NCBI GenBank assembly: GCA_963822765.1
Contig: CAWGJL010000056.1
Span: 1-64,000 of the forward strand
Source: Palsa-504 sp963822765
GTDB lineage: Bacteria > Actinomycetota > Actinomycetes > Streptosporangiales > Streptosporangiaceae
Length of the DNA: 64,000 bases
Direction of reading: 5' to 3'
How positions within the stretch are numbered: position 1 is the stretch's first letter; each line of letters starts with the position of its first letter. The notes under the pieces were generated by a model that was given only the letters and a program-made list of their open reading frames with translations, ran no database searches and was not told where the DNA came from. The position numbers and the translations under genes are program-made. Positions 40,601-49,300 of the stretch are shown here, piece by piece.

Positions 40601-41767
40601 TCAAAGCAGGGTGAGCTGCTCGGAGAATGCGGGGGAGGGAACTGCGGGATCCGCTGCCGCCGTAGGCGGGGAAGTCTCCGCAGCGCCGCGGCGGGCCTGC
40701 GGAGCGGGACGGGCCTGCGGAGCGGGGCGCCCGGGCGGCGGGCGGCGGCCGTGCCCGAGGCCGGGCCTCGGCCGGCCGATGCCGTGCTTTTCGGCGAGCT
40801 CGCGGACCTGGCCAGCGATTCTGGCCTGGTAGGACTTCGGGGTGTAGGCGCTCCGGCCGTACAGGTCGAGATACCGGCCGACCAGGTCGGGGTGATGGGC
40901 GCCCAGCCAGCGGAAGTACCATTCCCGGGTGCCCGGGCGCAGGTGCAGCACGATGGGCATCACGTGGGTGGCGCCGGCCGCGGCGATCTGGCTGACGGCC
41001 GCATCGAGCTGGGCGGGGGAGTCGGACAGGAACGGCACCACCGGCCCCATGAGCACGCCGCAGCGCAGCCCTCGCTCGTTCAGGGCGGCGCACGCCTCGA
41101 GCCGGCGCGCCGGGGCGGGAGTGCCGGGCTCGACCGATCGCCATAGCTCTTTATCGATAAATCCCGCCGAGACGTTCAGCCCGACGTCGGTAACCTCAGC
41201 CGCCTCCGCGAGCAGGTCGATGTCCCGCAGGATCAAGGTGCCCTTGGTCAAGATCGAGAACGGGTTCGCGGCGTCCTTGAGCGCGCTGATGATGCCGGGC
41301 ATGAGCTGATAGCGGCCCTCGGCCCGCTGGTAGCAGTCCACGTTGGTGCCCATCGCGATGTGCTCGCCCTGCCAGCTGGCCGAGGCCATCTTCTTCCGGG
41401 TCAGCTCGGGCGCGTTCACCTTGACCACGACCTTGGTGTCGAAGTCCGCTCCCGCGTCGAGGTCCAGGTAGGTATGCGAGTTACGCGCGAAGCAATAGCG
41501 GCACGCGTGCTGGCAGCCCCGGTAGGGGTTGATGGTCCAGCGGAACGGCATCCTGGATGCCTCGGGGACGCGGTTGACCACGGACTTGGCCTGGACCTCG
41601 TAGAAGGTCATGCCCCGGAACCCCGGGGTGTCGAACGTGCGGGCCACCGCGCCGCGCTCGATGAGCGGGAGCGCCACGTCCCGGCGCTCGGCGGGGAACA
41701 GGGTCTCGCCGGCCGTGTCCTGGTCAGCGGACAGCTGATCGTCCAGCCGCAGATTGTCCCAGCGCAT
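40601..41767 (-). CDS. Rv2578c-family radical SAM protein
   Basis: About 388 residues from ATG 41767. The radical SAM cluster motif is GCQHACRYCFARNSHTY (CxxxCxxC), preceded by FRWTINPYRG, which is typical of the Rv2578c and spore-photoproduct-lyase-like groups. The C-terminal third is a proline- and alanine-rich linker ending in EQLTLL, as in Rv2578c relatives. The function of the family is not known. The start is fixed by a -10 box seven bases upstream; a GTG four codons earlier lies inside that box. It is encoded alone. Confidence 0.85.
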   Translation of the reverse strand: MRWDNLRLDDQLSADQDTAGETLFPAERRDVALPLIERGAVARTFDTPGFRGMTFYEVQAKSVVNRVPEASRMPFRWTINPYRGCQHACRYCFARNSHTYLDLDAGADFDTKVVVKVNAPELTRKKMASASWQGEHIAMGTNVDCYQRAEGRYQLMPGIISALKDAANPFSILTKGTLILRDIDLLAEAAEVTDVGLNVSAGFIDKELWRSVEPGTPAPARRLEACAALNERGLRCGVLMGPVVPFLSDSPAQLDAAVSQIAAAGATHVMPIVLHLRPGTREWYFRWLGAHHPDLVGRYLDLYGRSAYTPKSYQARIAGQVRELAEKHGIGRPRPGLGHGRRPPPGRPAPQARPAPQARRGAAETSPPTAAADPAVPSPAFSEQLTLL

Positions 41768-41774
41768 GAACCTC

Positions 41775-41803
41775 ACCATAGAACGGTTTTTCGATTATGA
41801 CAA
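41775..41803 (-). promoter_or_regulatory. leaderless promoter of the radical SAM gene
   Basis: TTGTCA (41803-41798) and TATGGT (41780-41775) on the minus strand with a 17-base spacer. TATGGT is seven bases before the ATG at 41767, so the transcript is expected to begin at or within a base or two of the start codon. Confidence 0.6.
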
Positions 41804-41986
41804 GGTTGACGCACTGCCGCTCGTCATGAATATTTAGACCGATCCCGGGTACGATCCGGCTCGGCCGGCCGTTCTCACGATCTGGAAAACAGGCGAAGTA
41901 CGAAGCCGGAACAATTGGATAAAGAAGCCCTCCTGAGAGATAGTGAGAGGGTATTAACCCGGACGCGAGTCATAGGGGGTAGCAGT

Positions 41987-42412
41987 ATGGCCCTGTCGCA
42001 GGACGAGCAGCGGATGCTCGAGGAGATCGAGCAGCGGCTCGCGGCCGACGATCCCGGGCTCGCCTCGTGCCTGACGACATTCCGGCGGCCGGGCCCCGGC
42101 ACGGTGCTCCGGTCGCCCCGGGCCCGCATCATCGGCTCGCTGTTCACGGTCCTGCTGGTCGCGATGGTCTCGCTGATGGTCTACGCGATGGTCCCGTTCC
42201 GCGGGAACCTGCCGCGGCATACGCCGCCGCAGACGTCCAGCGCACCGGCCAACACGGCGGTTTCGGCCGGGACCACCGGTACCCGCCAGTCCTCCTCCGC
42301 CAGCGTCAGCACCAAGTCGACCACGAGCCTGACCGGGACGGCGACCGGCAAGGCCGCGCTGACCAAGGTCAAGCCCACAAACGTGCCGCTGATTCCCACG
42401 GCTAGTCCGTAG
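41987..42412 (+). CDS. DUF3040 membrane protein
   Basis: 141 residues from ATG 41987, with GGGGG five or more bases upstream. ALSQDEQRMLEEIEQRLAAD is the DUF3040 opening, followed by one span (IIGSLFTVLLVAMVSLMVYA) and a long serine/threonine-rich tail. Family members usually have two spans, so this one is short by one. The function is unknown. The last 232 bases overlap the opposite gene at 42181-42927. Confidence 0.8.
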   Translation: MALSQDEQRMLEEIEQRLAADDPGLASCLTTFRRPGPGTVLRSPRARIIGSLFTVLLVAMVSLMVYAMVPFRGNLPRHTPPQTSSAPANTAVSAGTTGTRQSSSASVSTKSTTSLTGTATGKAALTKVKPTNVPLIPTASP

Positions 42413-42927
42413 CCGGTCTCGGCTAAGGACTCCCGCCACAGCTGGACCAGGTACCTCTCGAGACCTTCGAGGGTCCTTTTCTCCTGCTGGAACTCATCGC
42501 TGAGCGGATTGCGGTGCCGGTCGAACAGCGCCGTATAGCGACGGGTCACCACGTCGCGGTTGCTCGCGTAGACCCGGACCGAATAGTCGCCGACCCCGCC
42601 GCCGAGGCGCAGGCCGTGAACCGCGGTGCCCGCCAGGCCCATGCTGATGCTGAGCTGCCCGCGCAGGTAGACGCTCCCCTTCGCTTCCTCGTCCCAGGCG
42701 TCGCCGCACGGCGGGGGAGCCCCGTCCCACTCCTCCAGGACGAGCCGCACGTTGATGTCCTCCTGCAGGCTGCCCACCCACAGCTGCTCGCGGTTGGTGC
42801 TGATCAGCGCGCCGACGGGCGGCAGCGGACCGCCCGGGGCGTCGGGGTCGACGGCCGGGTCGTGAATCCGGAACATTCTTCGTTCCGGAGTCACCGGGAT
42901 AACCAGCTGCAGAAGCCTGCGGCTCAT
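42181..42927 (-). CDS. hypothetical protein, 3' half antisense to DUF3040 gene
   Basis: Up to 248 residues from ATG 42927. Residues 1-170 look like a beta-rich soluble domain (RLLQLVIPVTPERRMFRIHD, ALISTNREQLWVGSLQEDIN, GDYSVRVYASNRDVVTRRYT) and end in a helix EGLERYLVQLWRESLAETG. The remaining 75 residues lie antisense to the DUF3040 gene and look unlike protein, so the true C-terminus may have been lost through a frameshift near 42415-42425. I recognise no family. Confidence 0.5.
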   Translation of the reverse strand: MSRRLLQLVIPVTPERRMFRIHDPAVDPDAPGGPLPPVGALISTNREQLWVGSLQEDINVRLVLEEWDGAPPPCGDAWDEEAKGSVYLRGQLSISMGLAGTAVHGLRLGGGVGDYSVRVYASNRDVVTRRYTALFDRHRNPLSDEFQQEKRTLEGLERYLVQLWRESLAETGYGLAVGISGTFVGLTLVSAALPVAVPVRLVVDLVLTLAEEDWRVPVVPAETAVLAGALDVCGGVCRGRFPRNGTIA

Positions 42928-43043
42928 GGCTCCCCCCTCAGCACGTTGATATCCTCGCATAACGGACTGCTTAGCAAGCAAATCTAGACCGCAGACTCAC
43001 ACCGTGAGGCCCGAACGCACTCTGAAGTGCTGAAAGTAACCAC

Positions 43044-43071
43044 TTGACTACTCAGCGCGTAAGTGTACCGT
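43044..43071 (+). promoter_or_regulatory. probable P450 promoter
   Basis: TTGACT at 43044-43049 and TACCGT at 43066-43071, 16 bases apart, ten bases before the ATG at 43082. A start point about seven bases after TACCGT would leave a leader of only a few bases. The -10 is weak, so this is a tentative call. Confidence 0.4.
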
Positions 43072-43081
43072 CATAACTGTT

Positions 43082-44317
43082 ATGAACCTTGTGTCCGATC
43101 TTGACCTGCCGGTGTTCGACTACACCGCACCGGACTTCTCGGCTGACCGCTACCACCAGCAGCTCGCCGAGACCAGCCAGCGGGGCTGGCTAGCCAAGTC
43201 GCCGCTCGCTTACATTGTGCTCGACCGTGACTCCGGTGAGTTCTTCCTGCGGTCACGAGCGACGGCGTTTCCTGGCCGGCAGATCGCGGAGTTCTTCGGG
43301 GTCACCGGCGGGCCCCTCGCGGATCACATCGACGCCAACATCTTGAACCTCACCGGCGAGCAGCACCGCCGGCTGCGGGCCCTGGTGGGACCGGCGTTCA
43401 CGCCCCGGCGGGCGGACCGCTGGCGCCCGGTGATGCGCGGCTTCCTGGAGGACCTGTGGTCCCAGGCGGCGCCGAACGGCAGCTGTGACTTCGTGGCCGC
43501 GGTGGCCCGGCCCTTCCCTTCGCTGACCATCGCGACCGTGCTCGGCGCGCCGCACCAGGACGCCGGGCGACTGCAGGAGTGGTCCAGCTGGGTTCAGCGG
43601 CAGTTCGACATCCGGGCCCTGAGCACCAACCGGGATGATATCGAGCAAGCCGTCGTCGAGGTCCAGGACTACGTGACCGCGCTGCTCGAGGACCGGCGCG
43701 CGGCGCCTGCTGACGACTTGATCAGTGACCTGCTCGCGGCCCGGGACCAGGGGGACAGGCTGTCCGCCGCGGAATGCGTGCAGCTCGTGGCGAACCTGCT
43801 GGCCGGGGGGATCGACACCACCACCGCCCAGCTCGCGCACGCCATCCGGCTGTTCGCCGGGCACCCCGCCCAGTGGGCCCTGCTGGCCGCCGATCCCGCA
43901 CTGGCCTCGCGGGCCGTCGACGAGGTGCTGCGGTTCGAGCCGGTCACGCCGTTCACCGCGCGGATCTGCCTGGAGCAGATCGAGCACCGCGACGTGATCT
44001 TCCCGGCCGGCACGATCGTGGCGGTCTGCGCCGAACGGGCCAACCGGGAAGGCGGCGCGGGGGAGGAGTTCGACATCACCGCGACCCGCGACACAAGGCT
44101 GCTCACCTTCGGCGCCGGGATGCACTACTGCCTGGGCTCCAACCTGGCCCGGGCGGAGCTGGAAGAGGCCCTGGCGTTCCTCGCGCCACGGACCCCCGAC
44201 CTCGCCTTCGACGGCCCGGCGCAGCTGGGCGGGGTCGAGGGCATCTACGGAATCGACAAGCTCCCGATCACCTGGTCGGGCTCAGCCCCGGTGAGCCCCG
44301 GGCCCCACGTCACGTAA
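43082..44317 (+). CDS. cytochrome P450
   Basis: A 411-residue bacterial class I P450. The I-helix oxygen-binding motif is LLAGGIDTTTAQLAHAIRLF, the ExxR motif is DEVLRFEP, and the heme loop is TFGAGMHYCLGSNLARAELE with the cysteine ligand. The substrate is unknown. No ferredoxin gene lies next to it. It is followed about 50 bases later by an MFS pump gene on the same strand, so it may be part of a small catabolic or resistance unit. Confidence 0.92.
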   Translation: MNLVSDLDLPVFDYTAPDFSADRYHQQLAETSQRGWLAKSPLAYIVLDRDSGEFFLRSRATAFPGRQIAEFFGVTGGPLADHIDANILNLTGEQHRRLRALVGPAFTPRRADRWRPVMRGFLEDLWSQAAPNGSCDFVAAVARPFPSLTIATVLGAPHQDAGRLQEWSSWVQRQFDIRALSTNRDDIEQAVVEVQDYVTALLEDRRAAPADDLISDLLAARDQGDRLSAAECVQLVANLLAGGIDTTTAQLAHAIRLFAGHPAQWALLAADPALASRAVDEVLRFEPVTPFTARICLEQIEHRDVIFPAGTIVAVCAERANREGGAGEEFDITATRDTRLLTFGAGMHYCLGSNLARAELEEALAFLAPRTPDLAFDGPAQLGGVEGIYGIDKLPITWSGSAPVSPGPHVT

Positions 44318-44365
44318 GTAGCCATGCTCGCCCGCGGCGAGCACGTTCCCCGAGGGGTTGGCCCG

Positions 44366-45901
44366 ATGCAGGCACCAGTGCGAGGCGCCGACTGGCGGTC
44401 ACTCAACGTGCCTGCCCGGCTACCAAGGCAGACATCGGTTCCCGTCCTGAGCCTCGAGCTGGCCCGGGATGCCGGATCGCACCCCGATACCGGCACGGTC
44501 ACCGGTAGCGCCGTGCGCGCACGCCGCACCCTGATGCTGGCCGTCTGCTGCCTGAGCCTGTTCATGGTCGGGCTGGACAACACGATCGTGAACGTCGGGC
44601 TGCCATCCATCGGCCGCGACCTGCACGCAGGCGTATCCGGCCTGCAGTGGACGGTCGCCGCCTACACCATCGCCCTGGCCGCCCTGCTCATGTTCTCCGG
44701 CGCGATCGCCGACCGGGTCGGCCGCCGGACGATCTTCCAGGTCGGCCTCTCGCTCTTCACCCTCGGCTCGTGGCTATGCAGCCTGGCCCCGACGCTCGGC
44801 GCCCTGATCGCCTTCCGGATCCTGCAGGGCATCGGCGGCTCGATGCTCAACCCGGCCGCCCTCGGCATCATCACCAACACCTTCACCGGCCGGGCCGAAC
44901 GGGCCCGGGCGATCGGAGTCTGGGACGGGGTGTTCGGCCTGTCCATGGCGCTGGGACCGGTCCTGGGCGGGATGCTGGTCGGCGCGGTCGGCTGGCGCGG
45001 GATCTTCTGGGCCAACATCCCGGTGGGCCTGGCCGCCATCTCGCTGACCGCGCTGTTCGTGCCGGACTCCAAGGCGCCGCGGTCTCGCCGGGCGGATCCG
45101 CTCGGCCAGTTCCTCATCATCGTGATGCTCGGCTCGCTCGCCTACGCGATCATCGAGGGCCCCGCCTACGGCTGGCGCTCACCGGAGATCTTCGGCTTCT
45201 TCGCCCTTGCCGTGGCCGCGCTGGCCGTGCTGCTCGCCTATGAGCCGCGTCGCGCCGAGCCCATGGTCGACTTCCGGTTCTTCCGCAGCGTGCCGTTCGC
45301 GGGCGCCAACCTCACCGCGGTCTGCGCGATCGCCGCGATGGCCGGATTCTTGTTCCTGTCCACCCTGTACCTGCAGGACGTACGCGGCCTGTCCCCGCTG
45401 CAGGCGGGACTGACCATCTTGCCGATGCCGCTGGTGATGGCGCTGTGCGCGCCGATGGCGGGCCGGATGGTGGCCAAGCGCGGCCCGCGGGTCCCCCTGG
45501 TCATCGCCGGCGCGGCGCTGACCTTGAGCAGCGCCGCCCTGTCCCGGCTGACCGGCACGACCGAGCACCCGTACCTGATCATCACCTACGCCTTGTTCGG
45601 GGTCGGGGCCGGGATGGTCAGCTCGCCGATCACCAACGGGGTGATGTCCGGGGTGCCGAAGACCCAGGCCGGCATGGCCTCCGGCATGAACTCCTCCAGC
45701 CGCATGCTCGGCCAGTCGCTGGGCGTGGCGATCGTCGGCTCGGTCCTGGCGGCGAGCATCCGCGGGTCGATGCGGGACGGGTTCCTCCACGCGGCCCACG
45801 CGGGCTGGTGGATCCTGGCCGGCTGCGGGTACGTGGTCCTCCTGCTCGGCCTGGTGTGCACCACCCAGTGGGCCAAGGCCACCGCGTCGCGCCTCGGCTA
45901 G
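44366..45901 (+). CDS. DHA2-type MFS multidrug transporter, copy 1
   Basis: About 511 residues from ATG 44366, with GAGGGG upstream. The 55-residue N-terminal extension precedes span 1 (LMLAVCCLSLFMVGLDNTIV). Motif A is SGAIADRVGRRTIFQVGLSL, and motif C RAIGVWDGVFGLSMALGPVL. The 14-span EmrB/QacA plan is clear. A close paralogue follows at 46021; the two share long stretches such as WRSP and ITNTFT, so they arose by duplication. The P450 gene is immediately upstream. Confidence 0.85.
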   Translation: MQAPVRGADWRSLNVPARLPRQTSVPVLSLELARDAGSHPDTGTVTGSAVRARRTLMLAVCCLSLFMVGLDNTIVNVGLPSIGRDLHAGVSGLQWTVAAYTIALAALLMFSGAIADRVGRRTIFQVGLSLFTLGSWLCSLAPTLGALIAFRILQGIGGSMLNPAALGIITNTFTGRAERARAIGVWDGVFGLSMALGPVLGGMLVGAVGWRGIFWANIPVGLAAISLTALFVPDSKAPRSRRADPLGQFLIIVMLGSLAYAIIEGPAYGWRSPEIFGFFALAVAALAVLLAYEPRRAEPMVDFRFFRSVPFAGANLTAVCAIAAMAGFLFLSTLYLQDVRGLSPLQAGLTILPMPLVMALCAPMAGRMVAKRGPRVPLVIAGAALTLSSAALSRLTGTTEHPYLIITYALFGVGAGMVSSPITNGVMSGVPKTQAGMASGMNSSSRMLGQSLGVAIVGSVLAASIRGSMRDGFLHAAHAGWWILAGCGYVVLLLGLVCTTQWAKATASRLG

Positions 45902-46020
45902 CGGCGGCGGTGACGAACATCTCAGCCTGAGTCTGACGGGCCGCGGAAATAGTCATGGGGAGTAGGTAGTTAGTTGCCGAGAGGCAATAGTCCTAACGCC
46001 GCCGATCCGGGTGATACCAC

Positions 46021-47466
46021 GTGCCAGAGCTAAGCCGCCGTCGCCGCACGCTCGTGCTCGTCATCTGCTGCTTCAGCCTGTTCATCGTCGGCCTGGACAC
46101 CACCATCGTCAACGTGGCGCTGCCCTCCATCGGCCGGGACCTGCACGCCTCGGTGGCCGGGCTGCAATGGACCGTGGACGCCTACACGCTCGTGCTGGCC
46201 AGCCTGCTGATGCTGTCCGGCGCGACCGCCGACCGGGTCGGCCGACGGCGCACGTTCCAGGTCGGGCTGGCCGTGTTCACGGTCGGCTCCGGGCTGTGCA
46301 GCCTGGCGCCCGGGCTGGGCTGGCTGATCGGGTTCCGGATGATGCAGGCGGTCGGCGGGTCCATGCTCAACCCGGTCGCGATGTCGATCATCACCAACAC
46401 GTTCACCGACCGCGCCGAACGCGCCCGGGCCCTCGGCGCCTGGGGCGGCACGTTCGCGCTGTCCGTGGCGCTCGGCCCGGTGCTGGGCGGCATCCTGGTC
46501 GAGGCGGTCGGCTGGCGGGGCGTGTTCTGGGTCAACATCCCGGTCGGCCTGGCCGCCATCGCCCTGACCGCGCGGTTCGTCCCCGAGTCGCGGGCTCCCA
46601 GGGCGCGCCGCCCGGACCCGGTCGGGCAGGGCCTCATCGTGGTGATGCTCGGCTCGCTCACCTACGCGATCATCGAGGGGCCCACGGACGGCTGGCGTTC
46701 ACCTGACATCCTGGCGCTGTTCGCGGTGGCGGCGGTGTCCCTCGCGGTCTTCGCGGCCTACGAGGCGCGCCGCACCGAGCCGGTGCTCGACCCGAGGTTC
46801 TTCCGCAGCGCGCCGTTCGCCGGCGCGGTGCTGACCGCGATCAGTGCCTTCGCCGCGCTCGGCGGCTTCTTGTTCCTGGCCACCTTGTACCTGCAGGACG
46901 TGCGGCAGATGTCCGCGCTGGACGCGGGCCTGCACATGGTGCCGATGGCCGCGGTGATGGCGGTCGGCGCGGTGGTATCCAGCCGGATCCTGGCCCGCTG
47001 GGGCGGGCGGCTGCCGACCCTGATCGCGGGCGCGGGGATCGCGGGCGGAGGCTTGCTGCTGACCGGTATCAGCACGTCGTGGTCCGCGCTGCAGATCATC
47101 GTCGCGTTCAGCGTCTTCGGCCTCGGGTCCGGAATGGTCAACGCGCCGATCACCCAGGCGGCGGTGTCGGGCATGCCGTTCGCCCAGGCCGGGGTGGCCT
47201 CAGGGATAGCCTCGACCAGCCGCCAGATCGGCACCTCGCTGGGCGTGGCGATCAGCGGCTCGATCCTGGCCGCGAACTTGCACGGCCCGCTGCGGGCCCG
47301 GTTCGTCCCGGCCAGTCACGCCGGCTGGCTCCTGCTGGCGGGTTGCGGTGTGGCGATCATGCTACTGGGCCTGGTCACCAACGGCCGGTGGGCGCTGCAG
47401 ACCGCCGCCCGCACCGCGGCCAGGTACGACGCCGACGACGACCGGACCCCCGCCATGACGCGCTGA
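46021..47466 (+). CDS. DHA2-type MFS multidrug transporter, copy 2
   Basis: 481 residues from GTG 46021. Span 1 is LVLVICCFSLFIVGLDTTIV; motif A SGATADRVGRRRTFQVGLAV; motif C RALGAWGGTFALSVALGPVL. It lines up with the upstream pump from span 1 to the end but lacks its N-terminal extension and has a basic tail (TAARTAARYDADDDR). It is convergent with the Crp-family gene, with ten bases between stops. The substrate is unknown. Confidence 0.88.
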   Translation: MPELSRRRRTLVLVICCFSLFIVGLDTTIVNVALPSIGRDLHASVAGLQWTVDAYTLVLASLLMLSGATADRVGRRRTFQVGLAVFTVGSGLCSLAPGLGWLIGFRMMQAVGGSMLNPVAMSIITNTFTDRAERARALGAWGGTFALSVALGPVLGGILVEAVGWRGVFWVNIPVGLAAIALTARFVPESRAPRARRPDPVGQGLIVVMLGSLTYAIIEGPTDGWRSPDILALFAVAAVSLAVFAAYEARRTEPVLDPRFFRSAPFAGAVLTAISAFAALGGFLFLATLYLQDVRQMSALDAGLHMVPMAAVMAVGAVVSSRILARWGGRLPTLIAGAGIAGGGLLLTGISTSWSALQIIVAFSVFGLGSGMVNAPITQAAVSGMPFAQAGVASGIASTSRQIGTSLGVAISGSILAANLHGPLRARFVPASHAGWLLLAGCGVAIMLLGLVTNGRWALQTAARTAARYDADDDRTPAMTR

Positions 47467-47476
47467 CCGCCCTGCC

Positions 47477-48160
47477 CTACCGCCGGTCGTTGGTGAGCTT
47501 CCTTAGCCCGGGCACGTCGGTGATCTCCACGCGGCGCTGGCCGGTCCGGATGAAGCCACGCCGCCGCCAGTTGCTGAACGCGCGCGTGACCGTGGCCCGC
47601 GAGGTACCCGCCAGGCTGGCCAGTTCCTCCTGCGACAGCGGCATCGTCATGTGGATCATCCCGTCCGCGGCGCGCCCGTACCGCTCGGCCAGGTCGAGCA
47701 GGAGGTCGGCCAGTCGCTGTGCGCCGGTGGTTCCGGCGCGGCGGCGGAGCCTGGCGTCCGTGTCGTTCCATTTCTGCGTCACGACCCGCCGGTAGGCGCG
47801 GGCGGCTCGCGAGTGGCTGTCGAGGAACGAGTTGAGGCTGTCGTGCCGCACGATCAGCGCTCTGACGGGTTCGATGGTCTGAATCGTGGCGTTCCGGCGT
47901 CCGGTGGTCTCACCCGCGATATCCCCGACGACGTCACCGTCGCCGCGCAGGGCGAGCAGGATCTCGTGACCGTCTTTGGTCGCGGACAAGATCTTGACCC
48001 ATCCGGCCAGCAGGATGAACACGTGCGTGGCGAGATCGCCCTCCAGGCACATGGTCGCGGCGGCCGGGTAGTCCCTGGTAAGTCCGAGGCTCGACAGGGC
48101 ATCTCGTTCATCTTGAGAAAGCAGAGACCAGAATCCCTGTCCAGATCCCATCCCCTGCAT
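47477..48160 (-). CDS. Crp/Fnr-family transcriptional regulator
   Basis: 227 residues. A cyclic-nucleotide-binding barrel (DYPAAATMCLEGDLATHVFI, DGDVVGDIAGETTGRRNATI) is joined by the dimer helix to a winged helix (MPLSQEELASLAGTSRATVT, RAFSNWRRRGFIRTGQRRVE). The phosphate-binding cassette RxS of cAMP-binding members is not obvious (GETTGRRNATI instead), and the four cysteines of FNR are absent, so the ligand is unclear. No target gene is evident next to it other than the convergent pump. Confidence 0.88.
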   Translation of the reverse strand: MQGMGSGQGFWSLLSQDERDALSSLGLTRDYPAAATMCLEGDLATHVFILLAGWVKILSATKDGHEILLALRGDGDVVGDIAGETTGRRNATIQTIEPVRALIVRHDSLNSFLDSHSRAARAYRRVVTQKWNDTDARLRRRAGTTGAQRLADLLLDLAERYGRAADGMIHMTMPLSQEELASLAGTSRATVTRAFSNWRRRGFIRTGQRRVEITDVPGLRKLTNDRR

Positions 48161-48286
48161 CCTCGTGTCACCGTCGGAAATGCCTTATATGGCGGCAAGC
48201 GGGTAATAGCCGACACTGGTTCTAACAATGAGCCCTTGCCGGGCCAATGACAAATCCCGAGGTGAGACGTGCCTGCTCGGCCCCCC

Positions 48287-48865
48287 TCATAGGCCGAGCA
48301 GGATCACGACGGTCCAGAGCAGGAAGTACGCGGCGGTGATGTAGGTCCAGGTGTCAGCGACCTGGGTGCGGCGGCGGGCCAGCCGGGCCGCGCCGAGCAG
48401 CAGGTGGGCACGCGCCCACGCCCACTCCCGGGGATCGCTGCCCGCCGGCGGCAGGGTCAGCCACCCGGCTCGCGGGTCGATCGGGGCACCCGTTTTCCAG
48501 CGCATCTCGCTGAGCGCGTTGTGCACGGGCCGGTTGGCCACGGCCAGCATGATGACGGCGGTGAGCCAGCACAGCAGCAGGCCGCAGAGCAGGCCGGCGT
48601 TGACCGCGCCGAGGACACCGGAGCGGATCGCGTGGCCCGAGAACGCGGCCTCCAGGCCGATGGCGACGGTGATAGCGCTCAGCACGCCTCCGCCCAAGAA
48701 CATGCTGCTGCGGGTGTCTCGTAGCAGCCACGCCATCTCGCCGATGGCTTCTTGGGCGGGCCCCTGATCTGGCTGTGCTCGATCGGGCAGGTCGCGGCCC
48801 TGGGGATTGTGTCCCCGGGCCGGCCGGTCCGGCCAGGATGGTCTTTCGATCATCACGACGGCCAT
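48287..48865 (-). CDS. hypothetical membrane protein
   Basis: 192 residues with about four hydrophobic segments: FLGGGVLSAITVAIGLEAAF, VLGAVNAGLLCGLLLCWLTA, AVIMLAVANRP, and TWTYITAAYFLLWTVVILLG near the end. A 40-residue polar N-terminus precedes them. I do not recognise the family. It stands alone between the Crp and FmdB genes. Confidence 0.6.
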   Translation of the reverse strand: MAVVMIERPSWPDRPARGHNPQGRDLPDRAQPDQGPAQEAIGEMAWLLRDTRSSMFLGGGVLSAITVAIGLEAAFSGHAIRSGVLGAVNAGLLCGLLLCWLTAVIMLAVANRPVHNALSEMRWKTGAPIDPRAGWLTLPPAGSDPREWAWARAHLLLGAARLARRRTQVADTWTYITAAYFLLWTVVILLGL

Positions 48866-48994
48866 GACAATTTGCCTCCGTACTTGCGCTTAACCTTCCG
48901 AGTTAAGCCAAGCAGGAGCGCCGGTCAGGTGCTGTGCCACACGAGCCAGCGCGGCTGTCTCATCTGAGACACCATGTATCAAAGGCCGTAGCTG

Positions 48995-49216
48995 CTAGCC
49001 GCAGCCGCAGGCCCCGCCGCAGCAGCCCCCGCCGCCGGAACTGGGGAGCCCGGCCGGACGGCCGGACGCGAGCCCGCCCACCGAGACCGTCGACAGGAGC
49101 TTTACCGTGTCGTCGTGACCCTGCGGGCAGGCGCAGGGCGCCGATGACTCGGTCATCGGGCGGCTCAGCTCGAACGTGTCGCCGCAGGCGCGGCACCGGT
49201 ACTCATAGCGAGGCAC
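48995..49216 (-). CDS. FmdB-family zinc ribbon protein
   Basis: 73 residues. MPRYEYRCRACGDTFELSRP is the FmdB opening with CxxC; CACPQGHDDTVKLLSTVSVG carries the second metal-binding part, here C-A-C rather than CxxC. The C-terminus is glycine- and cysteine-rich (GGGGCCGGACGCG). FmdB proteins are small putative regulators or ribosome-associated factors; function is not settled. Confidence 0.88.
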   Translation of the reverse strand: MPRYEYRCRACGDTFELSRPMTESSAPCACPQGHDDTVKLLSTVSVGGLASGRPAGLPSSGGGGCCGGACGCG

Positions 49217-49300
49217 TCAACCATTTTACCCGCCCAGACCCGCCCTTACCCGCCGGCTCGCTGGCCGCTATGGTCCGCGGCGCCCGCCACGGGCGCGGAG

